Part shown: positions 28,073 to 35,612 of the stretch, piece by piece | Layout: each line of letters begins with the position of its first letter | How positions within the stretch are numbered: position 1 is the first letter of the stretch | Origin: JBEVJC01 sp040510375 | Lineage (GTDB): Bacteria > Bacteroidota > Bacteroidia > Chitinophagales > Chitinophagaceae | DNA length: 64,000 nucleotides | Assembly (NCBI GenBank): GCA_040510375.1 | Contig: JBEVJC010000019.1 | Coordinates: forward strand, 62,001 to 126,000 | Direction of reading: 5' to 3' | The notes under the pieces: generated by a model | What the model was told of the DNA's origin: nothing | Seen by the model: only the letters and a program-made list of their open reading frames with translations | The model's database searches: none | Made by a program: the position numbers and the translations under genes

Positions 28073-28879
28073 TTACCTTGTCAACAGACCGGCATCCAAA
28101 ACATACTGGGAGCCGGTAACAAATCGCGATTTATCAGAAGCCAGGAAGACAACCGCATTCGCAACATCTTCTGCTTCTACCCACGGTACATCGATTAAAT
28201 TACCTGCGCTTCGTTCTGCCACTTCTCTGGTGGTAGCGCCTTCAAGGAAGGCCAGTCCATCGTTCATCGGCGTATTCACTCCGGTCGGGTGAATAGATAT
28301 TACCCGGATGCCGTGAGGAGCAAGTTCTATTGCCCAGCATTTCGTCAGGCCCGTCAGGCCCCACTTTGAAGCTGCATAATGACTCAGACGGTTCATCCCG
28401 CGAAGGCCGGCAATCGAAGAGTTATTAATGATAACACCGTTTCCCTGGCTGACCATGACCGGTATCACCCTGCGACCCACCAGCCACGGGCCCTTCAGGT
28501 TGATGTCGAGCATGGTATCCCACTCCTTCTCGCTGATTTCTTCGGTTGCACCATATGCACAGATACCTGCATTATTAAACAGGATGTCAATGGTACCGAA
28601 AATGGCAACCCCGCCTTCAACCGCATTCCGGATATCGTCGTCCACCCGAACATCCCCGGCGTAAACCTGGCAGTATGCTCCAAGTTCTTCACACTCCTGT
28701 TTCAATGAGTCCAGTTCATCCTGCGAACCCAGTGCGTAACCAGGGTATTTCATTTCGATGGCAATATCAAATGCTATTATGTTTGCTCCTTCGGCAGCCA
28801 ATGCGAGTGCAGTTGCCCTTCCCTGTCCGTGGGCCGCGCCGGTAATGAAGGCTGTTTTTCCTTTGAATGTATCAGGCAT
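28073..28879 (-). CDS. SDR of the mycofactocin-coupled type
   Basis: SDR of 268 aa starting MPDTFKGKTAFITGAAHGQG. The HGQGRA version of the glycine motif, the insertion after strand two (about 38-60, FDIAIEMKYPGYALGSQDEL), and the HPTGVNTPM loop are features of the mycofactocin-coupled SDR group, in which NAD is held tightly and re-oxidised by a partner. Catalytic NNSSIAG serine and YAASK pair are present. No mycofactocin synthesis gene is in the window and the pathway is not expected in this phylum. The stop of the AhpD-like gene at 28872 overlaps its start by 8 bases, so the two are translationally coupled. Confidence 0.85.
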   Translation of the reverse strand: MPDTFKGKTAFITGAAHGQGRATALALAAEGANIIAFDIAIEMKYPGYALGSQDELDSLKQECEELGAYCQVYAGDVRVDDDIRNAVEGGVAIFGTIDILFNNAGICAYGATEEISEKEWDTMLDINLKGPWLVGRRVIPVMVSQGNGVIINNSSIAGLRGMNRLSHYAASKWGLTGLTKCWAIELAPHGIRVISIHPTGVNTPMNDGLAFLEGATTREVAERSAGNLIDVPWVEAEDVANAVVFLASDKSRFVTGSQYVLDAGLLTR

Positions 28880-29423
28880 GTTTCCAGATTGACTTTACAG
28901 GTGGAAGGTACTCCAACAGATAATCGTCGATATCCGTTTCGAGTACATTATTAAATACATTGGTGGCAATCATCTGACCTGCAAAGGCAATGATAGTCAC
29001 AAGGTCTTTTTTTGAATACCGGGCAGAAACAGGGTTGTAAATATGATCTGCGATATGCCCATGGTTTTTGGCAATGATGCTTCCGAATGTCAGTAATTGT
29101 TTGTCAGTATCACTCAGCTGCAAATTTTGTGGATCTTCCCCGGCATCAATAATGACCTTCCGGAAAAAAGTAGAACAGAGCGGACAGTCCGTACCATTTG
29201 ATACGGCATAAGCGAACTGGTAGGATAGTTTTGGTCCGATGATTTTTTCCAGTTCAAGATACAACGGATACCACTGCATATAGGCCTCAAATGCCGGCAA
29301 AGAATATGCAAGCGTTGCCTTCATATTGGTTATACGGGCATGGTACCCGGCAACATGTTTGGCAAACGCTTCTTTAATTGGTAAGGGAAGGGTTGACTGA
29401 TCGACCGGAAAAATTCTCGCCAT
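28872..29423 (-). CDS. carboxymuconolactone decarboxylase/AhpD-like protein
   Basis: All-helical protein of 183 aa. The CPLCSTFFRK motif gives a CxxC pair with a downstream helix, as in AhpD-type alkylhydroperoxidase proteins, and the VTIIAFAGQMIATNVFNNV helix is typical of the C-terminal half of CMD proteins. It overlaps the mycofactocin-type SDR by 8 bases and would be the first gene of that transcript. A dyad operator candidate lies 54 bases upstream of its start. Confidence 0.85.
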   Translation of the reverse strand: MARIFPVDQSTLPLPIKEAFAKHVAGYHARITNMKATLAYSLPAFEAYMQWYPLYLELEKIIGPKLSYQFAYAVSNGTDCPLCSTFFRKVIIDAGEDPQNLQLSDTDKQLLTFGSIIAKNHGHIADHIYNPVSARYSKKDLVTIIAFAGQMIATNVFNNVLETDIDDYLLEYLPPVKSIWKHA

Positions 29424-29476
29424 AATACTGAAAATTTAAAGAAAATTTTATTTGAACTGAAGAACATGGTATATTT

Positions 29477-29495
29477 GTCTACAAACTTAGTAGAC
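29477..29495. promoter_or_regulatory. inverted repeat, possible repressor operator
   Basis: Arms GTCTAC (29477-29482) and GTAGAC (29490-29495) with a 7-base centre, adjoining TATATTTG (29470-29477), which fits the Bacteroidota -7 element TAnnTTTG on the plus strand. The site is in the promoter region of the AhpD-like/SDR pair to its left. The dyad is of a size used by TetR- or BlaI-type repressors; no such regulator is encoded next to it. Confidence 0.45.
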
Positions 29496-29562
29496 TATTA
29501 AATACAAAGCAAATTTTTATAAAACTGTTCATGGATTAATGTTCAAGTTGCCGGGGTGAAGA

Positions 29563-29700
29563 ATGCTTAGACAAGTAGTGGGCCCTCGGTTTGAGGTTAC
29601 TGCTAAGAATTACCAGCAGGTTCATTTGCAGTATAATATTACGGATCCTTCGGTCAAAAAGGAATTGGACCAGTTAAATCATTTTCGTTTTCGTTTGTAA
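29563..29700 (+). CDS. small unrecognised ORF ahead of a terminator
   Basis: A 45-aa frame (MLRQVVGPRFEVTAKNYQQV... to ...DQLNHFRFRL) preceded by an in-frame stop and closed 20 bases before a good terminator. It has the look of the C-terminal end of a larger protein whose front has been lost. I do not recognise the family. The rest of the 29424-29765 gap holds only the operator candidate and the terminator. Confidence 0.3.
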   Translation: MLRQVVGPRFEVTAKNYQQVHLQYNITDPSVKKELDQLNHFRFRL

Positions 29701-29720
29701 TAGGCAAGCAATCGTTAAAT

Positions 29721-29748
29721 GGCTGCGTTTCTACGCGGCCGTTTTTTA
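29721..29748 (+). terminator. rho-independent terminator
   Basis: Stem GGCTGCGT with ACGCGGCC (one G-U pair), a 4-base loop and then GTTTTTT. It would end the short plus-strand transcript at 29563 and shield the convergent molybdopterin-fold operon. Confidence 0.8.
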
Positions 29749-29765
29749 TCTGATTAAACGTCCCC

Positions 29766-30266
29766 TTATTCTTTTGCAAATGCCACTACCAATTCAACAA
29801 CCTGGAAGCTGCTTCTTGCAGGAACCTTTTCACCCGGAACGATGATCCGGAAGGGGCCTTTCGCCGGGGGCAATGGTTTTCCCATTGATTCGTCGGCAAG
29901 AATGATTACCCGATCCGTGAAGCCCTTGTCAATTTCAGCAAGTGAAAACAAAACTTCATATCCATCGGAACATTTCACCAGCAGATACTTGCTCAGGTTT
30001 TCACCCCGTAGATCCTTACCGGTCGATATACCTGCCAGTTCGAGTATATCCTGAAGTGCAACACCTGTGTATGTTACATTTTTTCCGTCGCGATCCCGCA
30101 GTATGGCGTTCACCCGCGGCATTCCCGCAATATCCTTCTGTGTCAGGTTTAACTCCTTTATTACTTCACCCGTGACCTTTATGGTTGGTTTCGTTAAACT
30201 GTCCTGCGCAGTCAGTAATTGCAGACAACCAAATAACGTAATTAGAAAACAGCTGATACGACGCAT
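29766..30266 (-). CDS. exported molybdopterin-binding-fold protein without the Mo-ligand cysteine
   Basis: A secreted protein of 166 aa: signal peptide (ISCFLITLFGCLQLLTAQ), then a short oxidoreductase molybdopterin-binding domain (IKVTGEVIKELNLTQKDIAGMP, YTGVALQDILELAGI, SDGYEVLFSLAEID, KGPFRIIVPGE). This is the sulfite-oxidase-like fold in minimal form. The segment that carries the Mo-coordinating cysteine in sulfite oxidases is not recognisable; the only mature-region cysteine sits in VKCSDGYE. It may bind molybdopterin or a related ligand without catalysing a reaction. It is the last gene after ModE, TonB receptor and di-haem cytochrome genes, 4 bases from the latter. Confidence 0.82.
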   Translation of the reverse strand: MRRISCFLITLFGCLQLLTAQDSLTKPTIKVTGEVIKELNLTQKDIAGMPRVNAILRDRDGKNVTYTGVALQDILELAGISTGKDLRGENLSKYLLVKCSDGYEVLFSLAEIDKGFTDRVIILADESMGKPLPPAKGPFRIIVPGEKVPARSSFQVVELVVAFAKE

Positions 30267-30270
30267 AATA

Positions 30271-31371
30271 TTATTGTTTATAGGGATTGCTGAAACGTGG
30301 ATCGGTGATAAATGTAGAATCAGTTAATAAAAGCAGGAAGGCGACAAGGTCGCCCCGTTCTTTTTTTGTAAGTCCCAGTGACCTGCCGTCCAGGTTGTTT
30401 GAATTGTTTTGCAACGCAGGACTAAGAGTTGGGGTACGTATCATTTCCTTGTTATAATGCTCCAGCACTTCATTGAGCGAACGGAACCGGGCATCGTGCA
30501 TATAGGGCGCAGTAAGAGCAATATTGCGAAGTGTTACTACACGGAAACGACCAAGATCCTCTTCCTTTCCTGTTACATCCTGCCTGCCTCGGTCTGTGAT
30601 CACACTATCCAGTCCGTTGTTATGAAAAAGCTCATTATATGTTTTGGGGCCACCGTGACATCCTCCACATCCTGCACCCCTGATACCTTTCGATGGATTT
30701 GGATTGGTAAAAAAAAGACTGATTCCATTCAACTCCGATGCCGTTGGCTGGTATTCACCCCGGAGATACTGATCGTACCTGGAATTGCACGACACCAATG
30801 TTCGCTGGAACTGGGCTAGTGCCTGACGGATCCGAAGGGATGTAATCTGTTCCGACCCAAAAGCGTTCATGAAAAATGAAGAATACCTTTTGATAGCCTT
30901 CAATTTATTCACTGATACTTCAAGTGATTGCCCCATTTCGTGGACACCGGTCATAGGTACGATCGACTGATCCTCCAGACCCCGCGTTTTTCCATCCCAG
31001 AAAAATTGCCGGACCCACAACAGGTTCGCCAGTGACATGGTATTCCTCGGTTGTACCACTCCATCAACCCCCTCACTGAATTGCTTTCCATCTGTGAATG
31101 CCAGGTCTTGCCGGTGACATGTACCACAGGAAACCCAATTGTTGCTGGATAACGCCGTTTCGTAAAACAACATACGTCCGAGCTCCACTCCTTCTTCTGT
31201 GGTTGGATTTTCCACTGGAATATTCACCCTGTTTCCGAAATAAGCAGGATAAAAAATCTTTAACGGCGTTGGTTCGCCTGGTATACGATTTCGCGAACCT
31301 TGAAATACCAGCGCAGAGGTAATCAGGGAAAGTAAATAAATTATATTTCGTATCCGGGTACCACGCATCAT
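30271..31371 (-). CDS. di-haem cytochrome c peroxidase/MauG-family protein
   Basis: Periplasmic c-type cytochrome of 366 aa with two haem-binding motifs, CGTCH (Cys82, Cys85, His86) and CGGCH (Cys235, Cys238, His239), and the CCP conserved stretches LGRMLFYETALSSN, FFWDGKTRGLEDQ, and TLRNIALTAPYMHDARF near the second haem. N-terminal hydrophobic export signal at 9-24. CCP proteins reduce hydrogen peroxide; the MauG branch instead oxidises protein targets. The gene lies between a TonB receptor and a molybdopterin-fold protein gene, suggesting a role in handling the imported ligand or maturing a partner, rather than only peroxide defence. Confidence 0.92.
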   Translation of the reverse strand: MMRGTRIRNIIYLLSLITSALVFQGSRNRIPGEPTPLKIFYPAYFGNRVNIPVENPTTEEGVELGRMLFYETALSSNNWVSCGTCHRQDLAFTDGKQFSEGVDGVVQPRNTMSLANLLWVRQFFWDGKTRGLEDQSIVPMTGVHEMGQSLEVSVNKLKAIKRYSSFFMNAFGSEQITSLRIRQALAQFQRTLVSCNSRYDQYLRGEYQPTASELNGISLFFTNPNPSKGIRGAGCGGCHGGPKTYNELFHNNGLDSVITDRGRQDVTGKEEDLGRFRVVTLRNIALTAPYMHDARFRSLNEVLEHYNKEMIRTPTLSPALQNNSNNLDGRSLGLTKKERGDLVAFLLLLTDSTFITDPRFSNPYKQ

Positions 31372-31414
31372 ATCTGAATTGATTCAACCAAAATCTGACA
31401 GCTGACAGACCTGC

Positions 31415-33436
31415 TTAGAAACGATAAACAATATTTGAGTAATAATTCCTGCCTGGTTCAACGTAACCCTCCACCAATGCATAATTCCGGTCAAAGATGT
31501 TATTAACTCCAACTTCAACTGAAAAATACCGCCATAAATGAACGGTCGCGCTGGAATTCAGCAAAGTGAACGAGGTGGCGGTTGTCCCATAAGAGGTGCT
31601 GTACCGGGTTGAATTATATTCTGTATTTGCCTGAATAAATAACCTGCTATTGTACTGATACTGCAGGAATCCAAAGATTTTATGCTCCGGTACATCGATA
31701 AAATGCAATGAGGGATTGCTGAGGTTATTGCGTTTGATATACGTATAATTAACACCGGCTTTCAGGAATGGAAGTATTGGATAGTCAACACTGGCTTCAC
31801 CACCAATATGCTCTGCCTTACCTGTATTCTGCAACTGGCTTTGCCAAACATTCCTGACGGAATCAAATTTCACATTGCTCACGGAAAAAATGGTGTTACT
31901 GATCCTGCTGTAAAACAAAGCTGCCTGAACCAGGAGGTTTCCGGTGAAATTGCCTCTGTATGCAAATTCATAGTTCACTGCGCTTTCCGGTTTTAGCGCG
32001 GTATTGGGTATAGCGGTACCTAAACGATAGGAGTAACGATCTTTCGTGGTGGGAAATCTCGTTTTGCGTGCCACGGAAATATTGATGGAATGAAGACCAC
32101 CCAGGATGTATTGCAAACCTCCCTGTACGTTAAATGCGTCATTGGTATTTCGTGGAAAATCTGCAATTACCCGTGTTGAACTATTATAATCCTGGGCCCT
32201 GGTACTATGCCGGTTGTTGTAACTGAAGCCGGTCAGTAAAAGTAAGTCCGATGTAATCTTTAATTCATTTTCAAAACCGGCAGTGATAGTCCGGTCGCCA
32301 AACTGGCGCTCAGGTTCACCTTCATTGAATTCTTTATGAATATCCTGCTTAAATTGTGCAGTGAAACGTATAAAATCCCTGTTTTTCAAAACGGGTACAC
32401 CGTATTCCACAATGCCGCCGAAGGTATAATCGTTGTAGTGACTCCTGAAAGCATACGGGCGGGATATTAATGTGTAGGAAGCGTCATCATAGGAGTTTAA
32501 TAAGTTTGTGAATCTGTCGTAATAAAATCTCGTTTTGATATATTGAAAACTATCAATTGCCGTATTGCTGATAAAGTACAGGCTTTGTTTGTTCCATTTT
32601 GGCCATTGCCAGAAGCGTGGGTTTCTTAATTGACTGTTCAGGCTGTCTGAACCCGCATAGGGCGGTGTACCTTTTTCACCATGCTGGTATAAATAGCTGA
32701 CTGCGTATTCAGAACGGTCGCCGGGAGTATATCCTACCTTGACATTAAATTTTTCATCCCTGTTATAGGAGTTATTTCTCCAGCCACCTTCTTCAGTACG
32801 TTTGATACTGAACTTACGGGATAGAGGCGTTGAATCGCGGTCGAGTCGGGAAACTCCGGCCTGGAAATACCACTTACCCAGGTTACTCCCGACGTTTATG
32901 TTTGTGCGGTATCCGCCGGAAAGCCATCCGGACGCGCCATTCAGCTCAAAACGTTTTGCAGGTTTCCGGGTGATCAGGTTAATGGCTCCTCCCAATGCAT
33001 TTGGCCCATATAACACCGATGTATAACCTTTCGACACATTGATTTCGGAAATATCAAAAGTTGTGAATCGCGCAAGATCCACATATCCATCATATGGTAT
33101 ATAAACGGGAATACCATCTATCAGAAGTGGTACCTGTCGAAGATCAAATCCGCGCAGGTAGATCATCGCCTCGTTACGGGGACCTACCGCCGATAATGTT
33201 ATGCCCGGTAGCATATTTAATGCCCTGGCAACATCTGTTTTACCAAATTGCTGGATTCTCCCTGCGCTGATAGTTGTCGACGAAGGTTTGTTTGCCGCGG
33301 AAGTAACTATCACCTCACCTAAAGTAAATATTCCGGATGGAGTAGTATCTCCTGGGTTCAGGGATAAATAGTCCCGGTTCTGACCCATAACCAGTAAAGA
33401 TGAAAAACCACAAAGGAGAAGTAGTAGCGATTTCAT
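31415..33436 (-). CDS. TonB-dependent receptor
   Basis: Outer-membrane receptor of 673 aa, smaller than SusC proteins and without STN domain. Signal peptide (SLLLLLCGFSSLLVMGQ), a plug domain at about 40-160 (TDVARALNMLPGITLSAVGPRNE, VLYGPNALGGAINLITRKP) and a 22-strand-type barrel ending in NIVYRF with terminal Phe. It resembles siderophore or metal-complex receptors in size. A ModE-type operator overlaps its promoter region 19 bases before the start codon and the modE-like gene is immediately upstream, so a molybdate- or tungstate-related ligand is the best guess. It is followed by the di-haem cytochrome gene after 43 bases. Confidence 0.92.
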   Translation of the reverse strand: MKSLLLLLCGFSSLLVMGQNRDYLSLNPGDTTPSGIFTLGEVIVTSAANKPSSTTISAGRIQQFGKTDVARALNMLPGITLSAVGPRNEAMIYLRGFDLRQVPLLIDGIPVYIPYDGYVDLARFTTFDISEINVSKGYTSVLYGPNALGGAINLITRKPAKRFELNGASGWLSGGYRTNINVGSNLGKWYFQAGVSRLDRDSTPLSRKFSIKRTEEGGWRNNSYNRDEKFNVKVGYTPGDRSEYAVSYLYQHGEKGTPPYAGSDSLNSQLRNPRFWQWPKWNKQSLYFISNTAIDSFQYIKTRFYYDRFTNLLNSYDDASYTLISRPYAFRSHYNDYTFGGIVEYGVPVLKNRDFIRFTAQFKQDIHKEFNEGEPERQFGDRTITAGFENELKITSDLLLLTGFSYNNRHSTRAQDYNSSTRVIADFPRNTNDAFNVQGGLQYILGGLHSINISVARKTRFPTTKDRYSYRLGTAIPNTALKPESAVNYEFAYRGNFTGNLLVQAALFYSRISNTIFSVSNVKFDSVRNVWQSQLQNTGKAEHIGGEASVDYPILPFLKAGVNYTYIKRNNLSNPSLHFIDVPEHKIFGFLQYQYNSRLFIQANTEYNSTRYSTSYGTTATSFTLLNSSATVHLWRYFSVEVGVNNIFDRNYALVEGYVEPGRNYYSNIVYRF

Positions 33437-33454
33437 AGACAGTTATTTTCTGGT

Positions 33455-33478
33455 CGTTATATCCATGAAGATATAACG
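33455..33478 (-). promoter_or_regulatory. ModE-type operator
   Basis: Perfect inverted repeat CGTTATAT (33455-33462), 8-base centre, ATATAACG (33471-33478). This is the same half-site sequence and 8-8-8 geometry as ModE operators known from proteobacterial molybdate transporter promoters. It lies between the stop of the modE-like gene and the start of the TonB receptor gene, so binding there would control the receptor, cytochrome and molybdopterin-fold genes. Confidence 0.85.
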
Positions 33479-33518
33479 GTGTTCCGGAAAAAATCCTGTC
33501 TGTTTCGGACTTTCTTTT

Positions 33519-33887
33519 TTATGATTTGTTGATTTTTTCAGTTTCTTTTTCAAGAAACCGGAGGAACCGGTCACGTAAGTCCTTATGGTAGGCCATCAGT
33601 GCTTTCGCTTCGTCTGAAATGGTGGAACCCCCACCCTTCTCCCCGCCCGCAGATGTAACAACAAGAGGTTTGATTGCCTGTTCATTTATGCGGTTCACCA
33701 TTTCCCAGGCCTTCTTGTACGACATGCCCATTGCTTTGGCCGCCTGGTTGATAGACCCTGTTTGTTCGATCAGCTGCAGGAGCTCAACCGGACCGGGACC
33801 AAAAAACCGCGCGTTCCCGGTTTCAATCCACAAAGTACCCATTACGGTATATTTACCGTTGACAAAATTCTTTAAATATTTACTCAT
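33519..33887 (-). CDS. ModE-family winged-helix regulator (DNA-binding domain only)
   Basis: Transcription factor of 122 aa with the LysR/ModE-type winged helix: FGPGPVELLQLIEQTGSINQ, AKAMGMSYKKAWEMVNRIN and the wing SAGGEKGGGSTISDEA are standard ModE features. It stops after the DNA-binding domain; the C-terminal molybdate-binding (TOBE) domains of E. coli ModE are absent, so how it senses molybdate is unclear. A matching operator lies 41 bases downstream of its stop. It is probably the regulator of the receptor operon, as repressor when molybdate is plentiful, if it works like ModE. Confidence 0.9.
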   Translation of the reverse strand: MSKYLKNFVNGKYTVMGTLWIETGNARFFGPGPVELLQLIEQTGSINQAAKAMGMSYKKAWEMVNRINEQAIKPLVVTSAGGEKGGGSTISDEAKALMAYHKDLRDRFLRFLEKETEKINKS

Positions 33888-33922
33888 AGCCCCGGTTTTC
33901 CAGATAAAAGTACAGATTTGAT

Positions 33923-34180
33923 CTATCGGGTGTATGGCACATTAAACGCACCGCTGATTTCCTTTCCGGAACCATCGGTATAGGAAAGACGAACTTCACC
34001 CTTGAAATACCCTTTTACAATATTATCGTGGATCTCGGTGATTGTTGCTGTTTTGGCCCAACCAACCTCACAGAATGTCGCATCCGCCCCTTCCATCCCA
34101 TAAATTGATACATGATATTTGTACGGGATTATTGTTTTACTTCCGGAAAGCTGTTGCGGCAACTCCCCTGTCAACTTCAT
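33923..34180 (-). CDS. short hypothetical protein, possibly truncated at the N-terminus
   Basis: An 85-aa frame (MKLTGELPQQLSG ... EISGAFNVPYTR) with beta-strand character and a domain ending like small Bacteroidota lipoproteins, but lacking any signal peptide. A stop codon sits directly before the ATG, and the divergent DHFR-like gene starts 15 bases away, leaving almost no promoter room. It could be the remaining C-terminal part of a secreted protein. No function recognised. Confidence 0.45.
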   Translation of the reverse strand: MKLTGELPQQLSGSKTIIPYKYHVSIYGMEGADATFCEVGWAKTATITEIHDNIVKGYFKGEVRLSYTDGSGKEISGAFNVPYTR

Positions 34181-34195
34181 TTAAAAATAGAACCG

Positions 34196-34762
34196 ATGCG
34201 AAAACTCATTTATGCTATCAACCTTACTCTTGACGGATGCTGCGATCATACTAAAGGGATTGCTGATGCTGAGATCCATGACTTTTATACCAAACTCTTG
34301 CTGGCCAGTGACACATTTGTTTACGGCCGGAAAACGTACGGGTTAATGGTGCCGTACTGGCCGGAGATCGCCCGGAATCCAGGTGGAGATGTTTCAGATA
34401 ATGAATTTGCAAATGCGTTTGTGGGTATCCGCGACATTGTAGTGTTTTCGAGGAGTCTGCAGAGTGGTGGAGATGAGAAGACCAGGTTTGTGACGGGGGA
34501 TTCACCCGAACGTTTGCGCGAAGAAATTCTCTCAATAAAAAACATGGAAGGGAAACCGATCCTGACCGGGGGTGTAGACCTGCCGGGCCAGCTGATTGCA
34601 TTGGACCTGATAGATGAATATATTTTTTTAATCCAGCCGCTGCTGGTGGGGGAAGGTCGACGATTGCCCACAAGTGTTCCGGAACCCCGGAAGCTGGAAT
34701 TATTGGAGGTAACGAAGTTTGACAACGGCGGGGTGGCGATGCGGTATGGGACGATGAGATGA
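34196..34762 (+). CDS. dihydrofolate reductase/RibD C-terminal-like family protein
   Basis: A 188-residue reductase of the RibD_C/DHFR-like fold common in Bacteroidota. The start at 34196 (MRKLIYAINLTLDGCCDH) is chosen because the family begins with this strand; an in-frame codon at 34112 adds 28 residues over the divergent gene. Visible: DTFVYGRKTYGLM, the DIVVFSRSLQ strand, KPILTGGVDLPGQLI glycine motif for NADP, and FLIQPLLVGEGRRL. The in vivo substrate of these proteins is generally unknown. Confidence 0.9.
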   Translation: MRKLIYAINLTLDGCCDHTKGIADAEIHDFYTKLLLASDTFVYGRKTYGLMVPYWPEIARNPGGDVSDNEFANAFVGIRDIVVFSRSLQSGGDEKTRFVTGDSPERLREEILSIKNMEGKPILTGGVDLPGQLIALDLIDEYIFLIQPLLVGEGRRLPTSVPEPRKLELLEVTKFDNGGVAMRYGTMR

Positions 34763-34898
34763 AATTACAGTAAGCGGTTTGTCAGATGCACTGATGCTGC
34801 TCAATTTGCTGGCTGCGGTCAATGAAAAAAACGATTAAACTCGTAGCTTAGTCACCGGCCAGAAGCACTACCCGGACCCGGATTACAAAATAACAACA

Positions 34899-35588
34899 AT
34901 GCCAATCAGTCCAACACCCAGGTCTCTCCTGTTTATTATACCCCTCATGACATTTTCATGTATCATTTCCTACGGGCAGGAAATCAGATTTCAGGGACAC
35001 AGTCTGGAAGCGGTCAGCGTGTCTGTCACCAAAGAGACCATTATGGGAAAAGAATCACTTAGAGTAATAAAGGATACGTCAATCCAGGCAGTCGACGAGC
35101 CCACGTTTGCAAGATTGACCGGTATAAATTTCCATAATGGTGTAATTGAAGTAAAAGTGTTGAGCAAACTGCTTGCAAACGCCCCCGCTTATGCGAGGGC
35201 TTTTATCGGCGTAGCATTTCGAATTGATGACCAGAATAAAAAGTATGAAAGTATCTACATCCGACCATTAAATGCCCGGGTCGACGACCAGGTTCGCCGG
35301 AATCATTCAATCCAGTATTACTCGTATCCGGATCACAAATTTGACCGCCTCAGGAGGGAGTCGCCTGAAAAATATGAATCCTATGCAGACATGGAAATGA
35401 ATAAATGGATTACGCTCCGGATAGAAGTAAAAGACGCAGGGGCAATGCTTTTCATAGGTAATAATGTCCAACCCAGCCTTGTAGTAACTGATCTGAAGAT
35501 GGGAAATTCCGCATCCGGATCGATCGGATTGTGGGTTGATGTAGGAACAGAAGGATATTTTACTGATCTCCAGATTAAAAAATACTGA
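34899..35588 (+). CDS. secreted lectin-fold (concanavalin-like/DUF1080-like) protein
   Basis: An exported protein of 229 aa. A signal peptide ends near FSCIISYGQ; the mature part is a beta-sandwich with FHNGVIEVKVLSKL, GVAFRIDDQNKKYESIYIRP, WITLRIEVKDAGAMLFIGN and GSIGLWVDVGTEGYFTDLQI, the strand pattern of family 16-like/DUF1080 jelly rolls. No catalytic acid pair is obvious. It may bind carbohydrate, or be a non-enzymatic relative. No operon partner is visible; the downstream gene is a convergent pseudogene. Confidence 0.75.
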   Translation: MPISPTPRSLLFIIPLMTFSCIISYGQEIRFQGHSLEAVSVSVTKETIMGKESLRVIKDTSIQAVDEPTFARLTGINFHNGVIEVKVLSKLLANAPAYARAFIGVAFRIDDQNKKYESIYIRPLNARVDDQVRRNHSIQYYSYPDHKFDRLRRESPEKYESYADMEMNKWITLRIEVKDAGAMLFIGNNVQPSLVVTDLKMGNSASGSIGLWVDVGTEGYFTDLQIKKY

Positions 35589-35612
35589 TCTTAACATCAG
35601 AAATCCGCTGTA

